The notes under the pieces: generated by a model | The model's input: only the letters and a program-made list of their open reading frames with translations | What the model was told of the DNA's origin: nothing | Databases searched by the model: none | Position numbers and translations under genes: made by a program | NCBI RefSeq assembly: GCF_003573695.1 | Contig: NC_039359.1 | Span: 153,876,210 to 153,940,209, forward strand | Source of the DNA: Papaver somniferum | Lineage: Eukaryota > Streptophyta > Magnoliopsida > Ranunculales > Papaveraceae | Length of the DNA: 64,000 bases | Direction: 5' to 3' | Shown: piece after piece, positions 1-14,734 of the stretch | Layout of the letters: each line of letters opens with the position of its first letter | Position numbering within the stretch: the first letter of the stretch is position 1

Positions 1-174
1 CTTACAGATGTTAATTTCGCAAACTCTCTAATCTTCGCAAGACTATCACATCTTTCTCGTGACCTTAGATGACATCATTTATTCTATCATTTCTGAAACT
101 GTTTTGCGGCTCTGTTATGCTGTGTCATTGATAACTTCGCTGAAACATTGTCATTGAAAAATTCTGATCCTACA
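1..174 (-). repeat. Partial LTR of the A/B retrotransposon family
   Basis: This is the distal part of a 469-bp LTR read on the minus strand. It matches 25037-25210 almost base for base and, less closely, 35398-35571. It ends in ...GATCCTACA, the reverse complement of the TGTAGGATC LTR start seen in element B. The window begins about 295 bp into the LTR, so the rest, and probably a copy of element C, lies to the left outside the window. Confidence 0.85.
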
Positions 175-374
175 TCTTGCCTCTTCTCATATCTTCTCTG
201 CAAAGTAGAGAATAATGTGAGAAATGCCGTAGCTGCTTATCTTTTCATATTCCACATTTATCACACGTACTCTCTCTTCCATTTATTTCTTGACACTTCT
301 TCTGTAACCGCTACTTTTCAATTGCTCACGTCTCTTCGTCTTAATGGTTTTTATTTCTTCGAGTAAAAAATCTT

Positions 375-386
375 CTTTATATACTC
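375..386 (+). promoter_or_regulatory. Candidate TATA box of the element's antisense gene
   Basis: A TTTATATACTC string lies about 165 bp upstream of the ATG at 547, between the LTR and the antisense gene, followed by a long pyrimidine tract. The same arrangement recurs at about 25411 and about 35775, and in reverse in element B. The position suits a promoter for the antisense gene, but no transcript data support it. Confidence 0.35.
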
Positions 387-546
387 TTCTTACCCCCTTT
401 TTCTACCTTTTTTTTTTTTACTTTCTCTACTATTTTTATTCTCTCATCTCTGCAACTCTGTTATTCTTCTGCAAATTCTGCTGCTGTAATTTTTTCTTCC
501 TTCAATCCTTTTAGTTTCTATACATTCCCATACTCTATGTTCAAAC

Positions 547-890
547 ATGGATCCAAGTGGTCATAGATATGAGAAGAATTTACAAGGTGTCCAAAAATAT
601 CTTGCTGATAAAGGTTTCACACTCTCCACCATTCCTGGTGAGAATGCCAAATCAATTCTTTCTGTCAAGATTTTCTATGATCAATATTGTGATAATCAAT
701 CAATCATAATTTCGCTTGGTCATATTCTCGCAGGTCTCTCTATTCCTTTTTATAACCCAGATCTTACTTTATTTTATGAAATTCTCGCTCATTTGGGATT
801 TTCGCGAGCCATCTTCCAACTAAGTGGGGACTGCATCCGTATGATGCTAGAGTTCGCTAATCGTGGTGCTGGTATATTAATATACTTACA
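547..890 (+). pseudogene. 5' fragment of the retrotransposon antisense gene (unit 1)
   Basis: The reading frame starts MDPSGHRYEKN and matches about the first 115 codons of the antisense gene in element B (48719 downward). The match stops at GGTGCTGGTA, after which unrelated AT-rich sequence takes over and adds an artefactual tail before a stop at 912. The gene runs opposite to gag of its own element. Function is unknown. The 5' domain has a proline- and hydrophobic-rich stretch (NPDLTLFYEILAHLGFSR) that recalls plant gypsy-associated Transposase_28-type proteins, by impression only. Confidence 0.7.
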
Positions 891-1979
891 ATTAGTATTA
901 GTAATGTCTTAAAACTCTTTCAATTAATATTAATATCGTCTTTAGAATCTAATAAGTTAAAATATCTTAAATTTCGTCCTTCATAATATCATCTTTGCTG
1001 CCTAAATATTTTTATAAGGTGAAAAATTCTTTAATACAACCTTTTTAAATATTTTAAAAGGTAATTTTCCTAAATTTTTGAATTATGATACAATTTGTTT
1101 ACAATTTTATTTTAGAACAACTATCCAAGACCATATACAAATTTATATCGATTGATATTATTTACAAAACAATATTCTTTTCTTGGAATTTGTGGGTTTG
1201 GTCACTCTCTATATAGAACGTTCCAGCAAAATAATTTTTTTTCTGTAAGTTGCATTCTTCGGCTAGGTTTTTTTTTTTAATGTTTGCATTAGTTTTCTTA
1301 TTCATCGCTCTGATGTATGTTCTAGAAAATTTTCATGGTAAGCTTTACTAATCATCGTTACCATTTTCAGAATGTTCAGCCAATAAATCCAATGTATATC
1401 ATGATATTTCTTTCTTAACCAATTTACTGTCTTGTTTTACAGGGTTTGATCATTCTTACATTTATATAGTTTGTTGCATCTATATAATAGATTTGTATAA
1501 CGGAAAATGGGTCATTTGTCCAAATATTTTTAAATCACGGTTCAAATGGAGGAGTAAAAATAGTTTGGGTGAAATGGCCAAAAAAAATAGTATCATCCTA
1601 GCTTAAATTTTAAAAAATAGCAAGGATGAAACTGGATACATCCTGTGTAAATTAAAAATAAGAAAAAATATTTGAAAATGGGCACGATGAAACTGGTTAC
1701 ATCCTGCCTATTTTTTCATTTTTTTTCCATTTAAACAGTATCAAAATCTAACTGTCCATTTCACTCAGGAATTGTTGATTTTAGTCTTTTTAACCAATTT
1801 TGTGTTTGTATAATGCCAATATATGGTCTATAAAGACCATCTCATCTTAGTGGCAGCCTTGGGAGTCCATTAAGTCCATCTAGCATTTCTCCGGAGATTC
1901 TTTCACAAGAAAGCATGGGTTTAAAATTGAAACTTACAAATCTTAGATCTCCTCAAGTCTAAGTCGTCGAGCGCGTTGA
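891..1979. other. AT-rich non-coding segment, no gene seen
   Basis: This stretch lies between the truncated antisense gene and the copia remnant. No long reading frame is present. Two similar phrases containing GATGAAACTGG and TACATCCTG occur at about 1624-1650 and 1683-1710, a small imperfect direct repeat. The whole segment recurs at 25927-27015 with only a handful of substitutions and short indels. It may be part of the untranslated leader or LTR of the following copia element, but no LTR boundary could be fixed. Confidence 0.5.
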
Positions 1980-4345
1980 TGACTATGATAAGGCACGGTG
2001 GTGGAGTCGGATAATAATACTAGTTTGAAGTTAAATTTTGTTCTATTAAACGGCGTTAAGTACGTAAGTTGGTCTAGGGATGGACGCTAGCTCTTGGTGG
2101 AAGAAATAAAATCTGGATTTATTAGTGGGAACAATACATGTCCAGAAGATAAAAATCCAAAGTATGAGGATTGGATTTCTCATGATCAACTTCTCAGGAC
2201 ATGGCTTTTGCAATCAATGGATCCACATATTTCTAATATTTTTTATTTTTCTGAATTTGCAAAGGATTCAGTTGCCAATTTTATTTTTTGTCAAAATAAT
2301 GTAGCATGCGTGTTTGAACTCAAGCTGAAATTGCCGAAGCTGAACAAGGTGATAAAAGCTTTATTAAACATTATGTTTTTTTTGAAGAAAAAGTGGGATG
2401 AAACTCGATTTATATCGACCAGATACCACCGATGCAAAAACTTTATTAAAAAGAGTTGAAGAAGATACAATCTTTGATATGCTTAGTAGTCTCAAATATG
2501 AACATGAAGCTCCAAGAAATAATATTCTCATGGCTGTCGAAGTACCAACTTTGTCTAGTATGTGTGCAACTGTACAGCAAGAATAGACGCGTAAAAAGGT
2601 CATGAATACAATTCACAAGGGGTTTCTGATGCAGCTGAATCTAGTGCTCTTTTAACTGAAAAACAAGAAAAAAGGAAATCGTTTGGCACAAAGAAAGGAA
2701 AAAACTTTCATGGTAAAGGCAAGAGATAAATCTATCATTTTGATCATCGTAATAAAACTGGCCATACAAAGGATAGATATTGGGAGATTTATCCTCACCA
2801 TAAAAATAATTTCGAAAAGAATAAGAGTGCTCAAGCTGCGGTAGCTGATAATATTTCATTTACTATGAATCAATTGAAATAATTTTTCCAACAATTCGGT
2901 AGTAAATTTGATCAAAATTTTGCTCATGCTTCAGGTAATTTAATCGCCATATTAAGTTCATTTAATTTCAAAGATAATACTTAAATAGTTGACTCTGGAG
3001 GCATAGGTCATATGCCAAATAATCCTTCGTCAGTTCTTGATTTTGTACTAGCTCTGCTAAACATGGTGTGTCCGTTGCTACTAGAAAAATTGCTCCCGTA
3101 TTAGGAAGTGGAAAAATTAATTTCTTTTCCAATTTTCCATCTTCCGAAGTACTTGTTGTTCCATCATTCCCTACTCAGTTGTTATCCATCGGTAAAATCA
3201 CAAACTCTATGAATTGTGATGTAACTTTTTTTCCTACTTCCGTCATCTTTCAGGATCGAAGATGAAGAAGAAGATTAGTGAAGGGATTTATTCACATGGG
3301 ATATATCTGTTAACCTCTATTAACAAGGCATATTTTGCTAAAAGATCTAAGCAAAGCTGCATTTTTCACAAAAGGCTTGGGAATCCTTCCAACAATATTT
3401 TATCTAGGATTTTTCCTTCAATTTATGTTGAGTCAAGAGTTTGTGATATGTGTCAATTTTCTAAACAATCACGTTTCACATTTCTTATTCTATGTCGTGA
3501 TCTATTATGGCTTTTGAATTGATTCATTCAGATTTATGGGGTCCTTCTCCAATTGATTCTTATGATGGACTCAAATACTTTGTGATATTTATTGATGATT
3601 GGTATCGTGCTACATGAATATATTTACTTAAATCTATAGCTGAGATATATTTTACTTTCGAAGAATTTCATCTAATGGTAGCAAATTAGTTTGATACTAA
3701 AATCAAATGCTTTGGATCATACAATGATACTGAATTTGTTAAAGGGTCGTTACTAGGTTATCTTCGCAATCACGACATTATTTTCCAAACCAGTTGTGTT
3801 GGTACTTCGTAACAAAATGGTGTTACTGAAAGGAAACTTCAACATATATTAGAAACAACTCGTGCTCTTATGCTTCAAATGGATGTTCTTAAGAAGTATT
3901 GATCACATGGGGCATTGACAACCACATACTTGATTAATTAACCGACTTCCTAGTCGAGTTATTGATTTTCAGTCGCCGTTAGAAGCTTTAAAGAATAAAA
4001 ACCTGATATTTCTCATCCTCGAGTATTTGGTTGTGTGTGTTATGTGCATTTACACGCAAAACACCGTGATAAACTTGATGCGCGAGCTACAAAGTGTGTG
4101 TTTTTCGGTTATTCATCGACAAAAAAGGGTTATATATGCTATAATACAACTTCTCGAAAAGTTGATGTTTCTCGTGATATTGTATTTGATAAAAATAGAC
4201 CTTTTTAGAAATCACACAGGAATTTGGTCCCAGGGGGAGAATTTGAATGATTTGGTACCACTTCCATTAACGATGATACATAAAATAATAATGATATTGT
4301 AGTTGAATTACCAAATCCAACAAGTGAAGTTACAAATGATGTTGA
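1980..4345 (+). pseudogene. Degenerate Ty1/copia gag-protease-integrase remnant
   Basis: The domains read in copia order across several frames. Gag covers about 2020-2590 (EDWISHDQLLRTWLLQSM). A zinc-knuckle-like stretch lies near 2725-2800 and a protease-like VDSGGIGHMPN near 2990. The GAG-pre-integrase motif HKRLGNPS with CDMCQFSKQS lies near 3380-3470, and an integrase core with HSDLWGPSP and FIDDW near 3520-3600. Stop codons and frameshifts interrupt nearly every domain. Reverse transcriptase and RNase H are absent, so the remnant ends around the integrase C-terminus. The first part (to 2508) is repeated at 27016-27545. It is not functional. Confidence 0.85.
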
Positions 4346-4379
4346 GTCGTGTGAAGTAACTACACCATTTTTTTCCGAT

Positions 4380-5460
4380 TAGCAACAAAATATTGCAACA
4401 ACTCTTAAATTCGTAACTGATTTTGCAACGGCTTAAATATTAGCAACTGTTTCCTGCAGTTGCAAATTTTTGATCCCTGTTGCAATTTACAACGAACGAC
4501 CACACCACATGTGCTGCTCAACCATGTGCAAAGTAAACCTGAATTTGAAGGTGTGCGAACAACCCATGTGCAAGGTAACACCTTAAAACCCTAGATTCTA
4601 TCATTCTATCACATTTTCTCTATTTCTTTTCCTGAACCAACTCCCTCCTTCTCCTCCTCCCCCTATTCGTACTTATGAGATTTTTTTTACTTTCTTCTCC
4701 TACAATCTCACAACTTATTCACCCTCTCATAACTTCATCAGGTTTTGCTTCCTCTTCTTCTTCAATTCTTCAACGAGATACATCAACTATATCAGTTCTT
4801 GAAGATACGCTCTTAATCGATAAAGAAGAATTGATGAAGATCATCAACAACACAAAACGAAGATTTATCAACAAAAATGAATCGAAGGATGGGTATAATC
4901 TCTCCTTAGAGTTCTAGTTCAATAGATTAATATATCCATCTTGAATTGAAATTTCAGAAAAAAAAAAAAGTTTTCTATTTTGTAACCTAATAGCTTCGAT
5001 TTCATCTTGTTTCTCTTTTCTGATTCATGATAAAAGTTGATGTATGCATTAATCTTATCTTGATCCATCAATGGTATTTGGCATGGATCTGGCCTGAAAA
5101 TGTTGCTGGGAACTCTTGACTAGGTCAACAACAGATTGACTTTACTTTTTTTTATGTTGCAAAAATTTAGCAACGGCCGGTAACTGTTGCTAAATTTAGA
5201 ACCAGAATAATAAACCCAGGTCCGGCTAAGAATAGTCGTTCTAAGTTTTTTTGGTTCTAAATTTCACAACTGCTATGTAGCTGTTGCGAATTTTCCATTT
5301 TGCAACTGCTTATAGCTGTTACGACAAAAATATAGCAACAACAGACAGTTGTTTCTAAACCTATTCGCAACAGCTAAAGCGGTTGCAAAGTCAAGAAAAA
5401 AAATTGGCTGAACCGAAAACCGTTGCAAGAAAAATTTAGAAACAACTAAACCCTGAGGCA
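4380..5460. repeat. GCAAC/GTTGC-rich repeat, probable non-autonomous DNA transposon
   Basis: The motif GCAAC or its complement GTTGC recurs many times at both ends of this segment (about 4380-4500 and 5155-5440), often as TTAGCAAC or GTTGCTAAATTT. An inverted pair around 5165-5195 would fold into a hairpin. The middle (about 4500-5100) is simpler sequence with one 80-codon frame (4675-4917) that I do not recognise. Dense subterminal repeats are typical of CACTA-like and some other DNA transposons, but I could not fix terminal inverted repeats or a target duplication. Confidence 0.4.
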
Positions 5461-5721
5461 AAGACTCTACTTATGTGTCGACGAACCTAAGAAAGTATTT
5501 TCCAATTGGCTGAACCGAAAACCGTCAATTCAGTTTAATTTTCCTTAGGATTAGTCGGTTCTATTTAGATAAACTCTGCTTAGCTATATCCTATTTTTGT
5601 TCCTTGCACCCTTTCTCCGAGATAATCCATTGAAAAGGAGAAGTTCATAGCTTAAGCATAGTCTTTTCTAATGCGATAAAGTAACATAGTATCTACTTTT
5701 CTTTGATAAAGGGGTATTTCC

Positions 5722-7139
<1,418 letters not shown>

Positions 7140-7316
7140 GACAACATTTCTATGGTTTCTGTCGACTCTATTTTCTTTTCTTTTTGTGATTTAACATAAC
7201 ATAAAGTACTGGAGAAATCTTGATTTGAATCACCGTTTTTTCTTTAATTCTTGTCCTTTCTTTATCTTATCTGGGAGTTGATCCCAAATGAACATGTGTG
7301 GAAGCTATAATTGTAA

Positions 7317-7433
<117 letters not shown>

Positions 7434-7501
7434 TTTTTCATTATCTCAATTGAAGTAACGTAATGAGCCTCCCTATAGGGAGGCTCATTACATTACTTCA
7501 A

Positions 7502-7633
7502 CTAGTCCCCGTGTTCCTCGAATGGATCTCTTGGTTGTTGAGAGGGATGCCCAAAATCGGTATATAAGGCGTACCCGGTAAAACTTACAAGTGAACCAGA
7601 TATAAAGATGACGACTAGGGTTGTTGTTTCCAT
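7502..7633 (-). CDS. psbN: psbN-like open frame, plastid-derived, intact but substituted
   Basis: Read on the minus strand, the 43-codon frame starts [13 protein letters not shown] and ends DPFEEHGD, the hallmark ends of PsbN, a photosystem II assembly factor. It lies opposite to psbT and psbH, as in plastids. Several residues differ from the very conserved family, for example a GHPSQQ stretch where GQPSQQ is usual, which fits loss of constraint after transfer. It is probably not functional. Confidence 0.85.
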   Translation of the reverse strand: METTTLVVIFISGSLVSFTGYALYTDFGHPSQQPRDPFEEHGD

Positions 7634-7735
7634 TATTATATAATTTCAAGACCAAAATGGATCTATGATAAGATCGTTTATTTACAACGGAATGGTATAC
7701 AAAGTCAACAGATCTCAACCAATGCAAGAGTATTT

Positions 7736-7957
7736 ATGGCTACACAAACCGTTGAGGGTAGTTCTAGATATGGTCCAAGACGAACAAATGTAGGAGCTTT
7801 ATTGAAATCGTTGAATTCGGAATATAGTAAAGTAGCTCCTGGATGGGGAACTACCCCTTTGATGGGTGTCACAATGGATTTTTTTGCGGTATTCCTATGT
7901 ATTATTTTAGAGATTTATAATTCTTCTGTTTTACTGGACGGGATTTTAATGAATTAG
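7736..7957 (+). CDS. psbH: psbH-like open frame, plastid-derived, intact but substituted
   Basis: The 73-codon frame starts [11 protein letters not shown] and ends [12 protein letters not shown], the full usual length of the PsbH phosphoprotein of photosystem II. The single membrane helix region (about residues 40-62) is recognisable but changed, for example [11 protein letters not shown]. It keeps the plastid position between psbN and petB. No nuclear expression signal is visible, so I treat it as an intact-frame relic. Confidence 0.85.
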   Translation: MATQTVEGSSRYGPRRTNVGALLKSLNSEYSKVAPGWGTTPLMGVTMDFFAVFLCIILEIYNSSVLLDGILMN

Positions 7958-8074
7958 GTCCATAAGAACCATGAAGTCCTGGCTTTTCAATAGAAAATGA
8001 ACTGCTTAGGATTTTTTTATAGGGCATTCTGGTAGTTCGACCGCGGAATTTCTTTGTTTCGGTATTTCCGGAAT

Positions 8075-9313
<1,239 letters not shown>

Positions 9314-9504
9314 AAAACACAGATCCTAGATATTTGTAATCAATTATATATCTGTTTGGGGAGGAGGAGGAGTATTTCATTGCTAGAAATATGGATTACT
9401 GAAAAATAAGACATTTTTTTGGATATTTACCTTCAACTCTACAATATTGTATTATTTATTTGATATGAATAGTTGAAGTGGATTCTACGAAGAGAAAATG
9501 GATT

Positions 9505-10672
<1,168 letters not shown>

Positions 10673-10849
10673 ATTGACTCAACCGTAAAAAAATAGAAAT
10701 AAAAAAACGACGTGTGTATCTAGGGAGGATTCACTTTGAAGCGACTAATCCCTAGATACACCTATTCAATAAAATTCTAGATTTACCCAAAATATATGGA
10801 TCCTACTGAAGATCCAAAACCTTTTTTATTTTTATTTTCTAAAAAGGAT

Positions 10850-11085
10850 GAAATAATTCCAATGGATTCAAAAAATAAAACTTGTTCTTTGGTAAATCAA
10901 TTGCGAAACACTTTTGTAGAATATCTAATATCTATTTTACGTTCTTTTATGCGAAAATGATCTATTTTCATAAGATCTTCTTGACTCTTATTCAAGAGGT
11001 CTAATAATGCATATATATTGGACCTTTTGAGACAATTATAGATTCTGGGAGACAATTTTGATTGGTCAATAAAAATACATTTCAA
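10850..11085 (-). pseudogene. rpoA: rpoA C-terminal fragment, plastid-derived
   Basis: On the minus strand the phrase [20 protein letters not shown] with [13 protein letters not shown] matches the C-terminal domain of the plastid RNA polymerase alpha subunit. Frameshifts scramble the last 25 or so residues. The N-terminal two thirds is missing: sequence to the right is the spacer of a different plastome region. This marks one join of the mosaic plastid insert, between about 11085 and 11240. Confidence 0.8.
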
Positions 11086-11246
11086 TGCTATATCAAATAA
11101 GAATTGTCTTTACATGATTTCCAGCGATATCATTAAATATGGGGATTGTAAGGAATCCACCAGAATGATCTAAATGGAGTTCCCCGGAGAATGAATTCCG
11201 GGGGTAGGGTATAAATTACTATATATAATAAAGTAGCAAAAAGAAA

Positions 11247-11714
11247 CTAACACGTTTCCATAATAATAATTAAGGACTTTCTTTTTTTCTTCCCCAAGTA
11301 TTTTTTTCTTATGACATGACAATACAATCTAGATTCTATAATTTTTGAACAAAATACCAACCTGAGTTGGGGTTCGGGTTGGAATTTGTATTCAATTGAG
11401 GCGTGGGCATATTTATTTGTGGTTCTAGGACCGGTAGTTCTAGGAGTCGACTCGGTTCTCTCAAATTGTTTCTCATTATTAAGAAAAGGTAACGAAAATA
11501 AAATACGGGCTTGTTTTATAGCAATAGTAATTAATCGTTGTTGTTTCAAGGTTAATTTATTCACTCGTCTAGATAATATTTTTCCTTGTTCACTAATAAA
11601 TCGACTAATTAAAATCATGTTTCTATAATCAATTCGATTCCCCGATCCAATTGGGGGAAAACGCCTACGAAAAGATCGCTTGGATTTAAGAAAAGGTCGC
11701 TTGGATTTTTTCAT
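11247..11714 (-). pseudogene. rps18: rps18 relic, reading frame runs past the usual stop
   Basis: The start [21 protein letters not shown] and the core [16 protein letters not shown] identify plastid ribosomal protein S18, normally about 101-104 residues. The usual stop region after TTGPRTTNK is changed and the frame continues to 155 codons. Its plastid neighbour rpl33 lies just to the right on the same strand. No function is expected in the nucleus. Confidence 0.85.
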
Positions 11715-11865
11715 TGTTTATTCCTTATCCCGAGAATACTTTTTCTGAATTCGAATTCATTTTTTATCCGACTGAAATAGGATTTTATTTGTTTATATAT
11801 ATTATATGTAATTTATTCGTGTTACTTCGAAAGGTAGCACACACACCCTCTACCTCGGGTTCGGT

Positions 11866-12066
11866 CTATTTCTTTATCTCCCCATGAGTTGTATGTTTGC
11901 AACAATAGGGACAAAATTTTCTCAATTCCAATCGACTAGGCGTATTGTGTCGATTCTTTTGAGTAATATATCTGGAAACGCTCGGCGATTCCTTATTAAC
12001 ACTGTTTCGTATACAACTGGTACATTCCAAAATAACTCTTACTCTAACATCTTTACCCTTTGCCAT
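11866..12066 (-). CDS. rpl33: rpl33-like open frame, plastid-derived, intact
   Basis: From the ATG at 12066 the 66-codon frame starts [18 protein letters not shown] and ends [12 protein letters not shown], the full length of plastid ribosomal protein L33. An upstream in-frame ATG gives a 10-residue extension that I reject because MAKGKD is the family start. Two CxxC-type cysteine pairs are kept. It is probably a relic with a still-open frame. Confidence 0.85.
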   Translation of the reverse strand: MAKGKDVRVRVILECTSCIRNSVNKESPSVSRYITQKNRHNTPSRLELRKFCPYCCKHTTHGEIKK

Positions 12067-12467
12067 GAACCTCCCTTGAATTTTGGATTTACCCAACTCT
12101 TCGATTTTTGATCAGAAATCAAATTTGAAAAGATTTTGTTGTAATCAATAGAGTAATATAAAGAATAAGTAATACAACAATTTTTAACTATCAATTATTT
12201 TTAATCCTATTACATACAATATTTCATTTAAAAATCTTGTATGATTTATTTAGTTTTCCTAGATACCATTTATTTCTATTTTCTTAGGCCCTTTGAGTCT
12301 AACCCAAGTTTCACTGAGATTGAATCCACTTTTGTTTTTTCCTTTTTTGTCCTTCTATATTTTGAAAATGGGAAAAAAAATAAAACAAAGAGAGGAAGAA
12401 GGATTAGTCATAGATAATTTATTATCTCACTAATCTTCTTCATCCCTTCCCATGTCAATACCTAGAA

Positions 12468-12602
12468 CTAGAATGAAAAAAACGGGAATGTCAATGCATC
12501 TGGGAATAAATGATTAATCTCTATCAATAGCCCTGTTAAAGACCCGAACCATAGAGTACTTAGCACAGGTTCCACAGAGAGATATGTTTTTATATCTCGC
12601 AT
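12468..12602 (-). CDS. psaJ: psaJ-like open frame, plastid-derived, intact
   Basis: The minus strand encodes 44 residues starting [20 protein letters not shown] and ending ALTFPFFSF, matching the single-helix photosystem I subunit PsaJ in length and ends. It lies beside rpl33 as in plastomes. It was too short to show up as a long open frame. There is no sign of nuclear expression. Confidence 0.85.
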   Translation of the reverse strand: MRDIKTYLSVEPVLSTLWFGSLTGLLIEINHLFPDALTFPFFSF

Positions 12603-12952
12603 TGAAAACTCTCCTTCTTTATTGTAATACATATATGATCAGATGTATATGTAGTTAAGGATCACTTTTATTAGTACGTGAAATCCCTAACAAAAATGGA
12701 TATATACAACGACCCGGTAGATAAGATTTCCCTTTCCTTAAAACAGAAAAAGACGCCCTCCTCTTCCTGAGTATTACCAACAAATATTCATTTCTCTATC
12801 CGACGGATTTCATATGTAAATAATTCTTTTATTATATGTTATATGAGACCAAAAAGAACAAATTGCAAGCGAAATTTTTTATTATAGGGGGGAAATAATG
12901 ATGTGGAGAACAAGACAGGGATTCTATACAATGACATTCTATACCAATTGAA

Positions 12953-13026
12953 AGGGATGTAGCGCAGCTTGGTAGCACATTTGTTTTGGGTACAAAATGT
13001 CACGGGTTCAAATCCTGTCATCCCTA
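12953..13026 (+). tRNA. trnP-UGG: trnP-UGG, plastid-derived
   Basis: The 74-base segment begins AGGGATGTAGCGCAGC and ends TCATCCCTA. Acceptor ends pair (AGGGATG with CATCCCT). The anticodon loop TTTGGGT carries TGG for proline, and the T arm GGGTTCAAATCC is intact. It lies opposite to psaJ, as plastid trnP does. The D-stem side shows a substitution (GTAGCACAT). Probably a relic. Confidence 0.85.
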
Positions 13027-13160
13027 CCTATTACTTTTCCCGCGGACAGTAATTGAGATCGATCATAATAGTACATACATTATGATACTATAAACATGGA
13101 AAGTTTATTGAGCCTACAAAGATAATACTTTTTTATGGTCTTATCTATTGTGATAATAAG

Positions 13161-13234
13161 GCGCTCTTACTTCAGATCGGTAGAACGTGGGTCTCTAAAA
13201 TCCGATGGCGTAGGTTCAAATCCTACAGAGCGTG
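13161..13234 (+). tRNA. trnW: trnW relic with anticodon changed from CCA to CTA
   Basis: The 74-base segment starts GCGCTCTTACTTCAG and ends CTACAGAGCGTG, the plastid tryptophan tRNA next to trnP. The anticodon loop reads CTCTAAA where plastid trnW has CTCCAAA, so the anticodon is CTA, complementary to UAG. The 3' side of the anticodon stem also carries a change (ATCC for ACCC), leaving a G-T pair. The C-to-T direction fits deamination in silent DNA. Confidence 0.85.
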
Positions 13235-13321
13235 ATTCTGTTCTCGAATTACAATGAAATAACTCCACCAACTTAAACAGAAACCTTAATTTGACCTCCT
13301 GTGAATTAAAAACGGAGGAGG

Positions 13322-13420
13322 TCAAGCAAAAATGAGATGTAAATATGCAGTTATGAATAATCCAGCCAAAGTAATAGGAATTATACCTAACACGATTCCA
13401 AATAGTAAAACTTTAATCAT
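13322..13420 (-). pseudogene. petG: petG relic with altered 3' end
   Basis: On the minus strand the frame starts [20 protein letters not shown] and continues to ITAYL, matching cytochrome b6f subunit PetG, normally 37 residues. The usual end after AYL is replaced by HLIFA and a stop, consistent with a short deletion that removed the final codons. It keeps its place between trnW and petL. Confidence 0.8.
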
Positions 13421-13601
13421 TTCGGTTTGTTTGAAAGGGGAAAAAGAAAGGTAATATCTATTCTTAAATATAAATCTGAATCGATAAATGAATCTGAAAG
13501 ATCAAGAATTGACAATTGACGTGGGAAGTCACTATAGAATACCTAGAACTAGAATATCACAGAAAAAGTTTTTTTTTTCTGAATTGTTCATTCAATTCAT
13601 T

Positions 13602-13697
13602 TCAAATAAGTCGTATCTTTCTCAGACCAATAAAAAGAGCGGGAGTTACAGTTGAAGCCGCCAGTAGAAAACCGAAATAACTAGTTAGAGTAGGCAT
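13602..13697 (-). CDS. petL: petL-like open frame, plastid-derived, intact
   Basis: The minus-strand frame of 31 codons starts [16 protein letters not shown] and ends GLRKIRLI, the full length of cytochrome b6f subunit PetL. It is the last recognisable gene of the middle plastid segment. The 13700-14700 stretch that follows has no gene I can identify and is probably plastid spacer. Confidence 0.85.
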   Translation of the reverse strand: MPTLTSYFGFLLAASTVTPALFIGLRKIRLI

Positions 13698-14730
13698 AAA
13701 GGAGCTAAATAAGATACGTTCTTTTTATACATATGGTGATAAAACATTTACCTAAGTTTACATTACATAAAAAAAAATAAACTGACAAAATCTTCTCCAA
13801 TTAAAAGTTGTTGATTCATCAAACATTATAGACGATACTAACAAAGATAGGGTGACAAAAGTAGAAAAAAGATTGATCTAGTGATCCATCATCTGTAACA
13901 TCTACCGATTCCGTTATTTTGAATCAACAGATTCGTTGAATAACTATTGAGTAAAGCAATATGGAGTAAAGTAAAAAGAACAAACTTTGTAGTGGAATTT
14001 CGTTCATTTCATAAAGTAAATTCTTTTTGAATCACTATGGAATCAAATCGAAAATATTTTCCATTTTGATCATTTATTTATAAATTGTATATAATAAAGT
14101 TTCATCTTTGGATCAAAGGACCTTATCACAACACCTGTCACCTCATAAAATGAAGTCATAGGCTCTTTAATTGTACATAATATCTCACAAATGCTAAGAA
14201 AAAAATATCGAACGATCGCTGGACGAAATAAGAGCTTTATTTCGGGACAACTCAATTCTAAGACTAGTCATTCTATTATATTTTCCTTTTAGGTTCTACA
14301 TGCCGCCTTTCCATATTAGGGAATCCCTTTCTTGTATCTAGGTCAAGAAGGAAAATAACCTTTGGCTGTAATACAACAATGGTTGTATCACGAATATTGA
14401 TTGATTCTTCATTTTTTTCTTTGGTCGAATACTATCTACTCCTATTATTGTATTACTTATCCATTCCTTGAACTGAAAGGATTCAAAGAAAAACCCGTTC
14501 TATACAACCAAGAAAAGAGGTTTCTAGATTTCGCATCTAATAGAATTGTGTGAATATGATAACATATTTCATTAATTATTAGAACCCAACCCGACAGACT
14601 CAAGCTTTCCCAAATCTTCAGTTTCTAGCCCAAACCTAGTAATGAAAAGAACCCTATACTACTACAATACATAAATTTTCAGTTGAATAACACATCCTTA
14701 TATATGAGGAACAAAAAAGTAAGAAAGAGT
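13698..14730. other. Plastid-like spacer, no gene identified
   Basis: The base composition resembles the flanking plastid DNA, and no reading frame longer than about 60 codons looks real. The join between the petL region and the ndhA region must lie in this interval, because these loci are far apart in standard plastomes. I cannot place the join more precisely by eye. Confidence 0.45.
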
Positions 14731-14734
14731 TTCT

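Noticed and set aside
2094..2459. The 121-codon frame in the copia remnant as a host gene
   Set aside because: Its wording is that of copia gag, and it is flanked by collinear gag, zinc-knuckle, protease and integrase fragments in other frames.
4675..4917. An 80-codon Ser-rich frame in the GCAAC-rich repeat
   Set aside because: Low-complexity composition and no homology that I can name; probably chance inside a transposon-like region.
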